Below, in pieces: positions 63,906 to 64,000 of a DNA stretch of 64,000 bases. The notes beneath the pieces were generated by a model. That model had not been told where the DNA came from and made no database searches. It was given only the letters and a program-made list of their open reading frames with translations. How positions within the stretch are numbered: the stretch's first letter is position 1; every line of letters starts with the position of its first letter. The DNA comes from a virus. The position numbers were made by a program, and so were the translations under genes. The stretch spans positions 1 through 64,000 of the IMG/VR virus record IMGVR_UViG_3300048687_000087. One strand, written 5' to 3'.

Positions 63906-64000
63906 GCATCGCCCAGGATCTCCGTACCCGCGCCAAGCACCGCGGCATGAAGCCGTGGGAGCTGATCCAGAAGATCGGGCGCCTCGAGCGGGAAGCCGAC
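63902..64000 (+). CDS. Partial early gene running off the window
   Basis: GTG 63902 overlaps the previous stop by 4 nt and the frame stays open to the end: VSIAQDLRTRAKHRGMKPWE, then LIQKIGRLEREAD. The basic helical start could be DNA-binding. The 3' end is missing, so no family can be named. Confidence 0.55.
   Translation, partial: MSIAQDLRTRAKHRGMKPWELIQKIGRLEREAD

Noticed and set aside
1-64000. CRISPR array or insertion sequence
   Set aside because: No regularly spaced identical repeats of 25-40 bp and no transposase gene with terminal inverted repeats were found. The only recombinases are a resolvase and a tyrosine integrase.

Overview
The window is high-GC actinobacterial DNA, almost certainly from Streptomyces: third codon positions are strongly G/C, starts are GTG or ATG with AGGAGG-type ribosome sites, and many products belong to small Streptomyces plasmid and phage families. 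No housekeeping gene, rRNA or convincing complete tRNA is present. Every recognisable function belongs to a mobile element.

Layout. (1) 0.1-3.6 kb: nine tightly coupled small rightward genes in the style of phage early genes, including a LuxR-type HTH protein. (2) 4.0-8.7 kb: accessory genes, with two RelE/ParE-like toxin pairs, a pentapeptide-repeat membrane protein and a CPxWC-motif protein. (3) 8.7-10.9 kb: a regulatory region with a GntR/UTRA repressor and a UTRA-only paralogue, divergent from a conjugation module. (4) 10.9-22.2 kb: a conjugation module of the pSAM2/AICE type. It holds an Xis-like HTH protein, a Nudix (Pif-like) gene, a RapZ C-terminal-domain gene, a string of tiny genes separated by conserved hairpins, Spd-like membrane proteins, an FtsK/SpoIIIE-type TraB and a GIY-YIG protein whose C-terminus matches that of TraB. 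No rep or int gene is present here. (5) 22.7-24.5 kb: leftward morons, including a lipoprotein. (6) 24.7-44.6 kb: head and tail genes of a siphovirus in canonical order, including a -1 frameshifted tail assembly chaperone. (7) 44.6-47.9 kb: a leftward glycosyltransferase/epimerase cassette. (8) 48.1-50.7 kb: lysis genes and a membrane-anchored collagen-like protein. (9) 51.2-55.9 kb: a serine recombinase with a res-like repeat cluster, small regulators and two more GntR-type proteins. (10) 56.2-58.8 kb: a tyrosine integrase with candidate arm sites, then a leftward XRE regulator with a small partner. (11) 58.9-64 kb: a rightward early operon (Cro-like XRE, Xis-like HTH, HNH nuclease and a run of overlapping small genes) that leaves the window.

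How it fits together. Only one integrase is visible, and it sits in the phage part. The conjugation module keeps the left half of an actinomycete integrative and conjugative element (GntR, spd, tra), but its usual rep-xis-int half is replaced by phage genes. The early-gene style at the right end matches that at the left end. The simplest reading is one chimeric element, a temperate siphovirus or phage-plasmid carrying FtsK/TraB-type conjugation. Two adjacent elements remain possible because the window shows no att boundary.

The most unusual signals are: about 25 GTACCG/CGGTAC hexamers packed into spdB in several reading frames; the GIY-YIG nuclease fused to a TraB-like DNA-recognition domain; tRNA-like hairpins ending in a shared CCGRGGCRCGCACCA string between tiny genes, next to a RapZ RNA-binding-domain gene; and shared operator motifs linking distant promoters.
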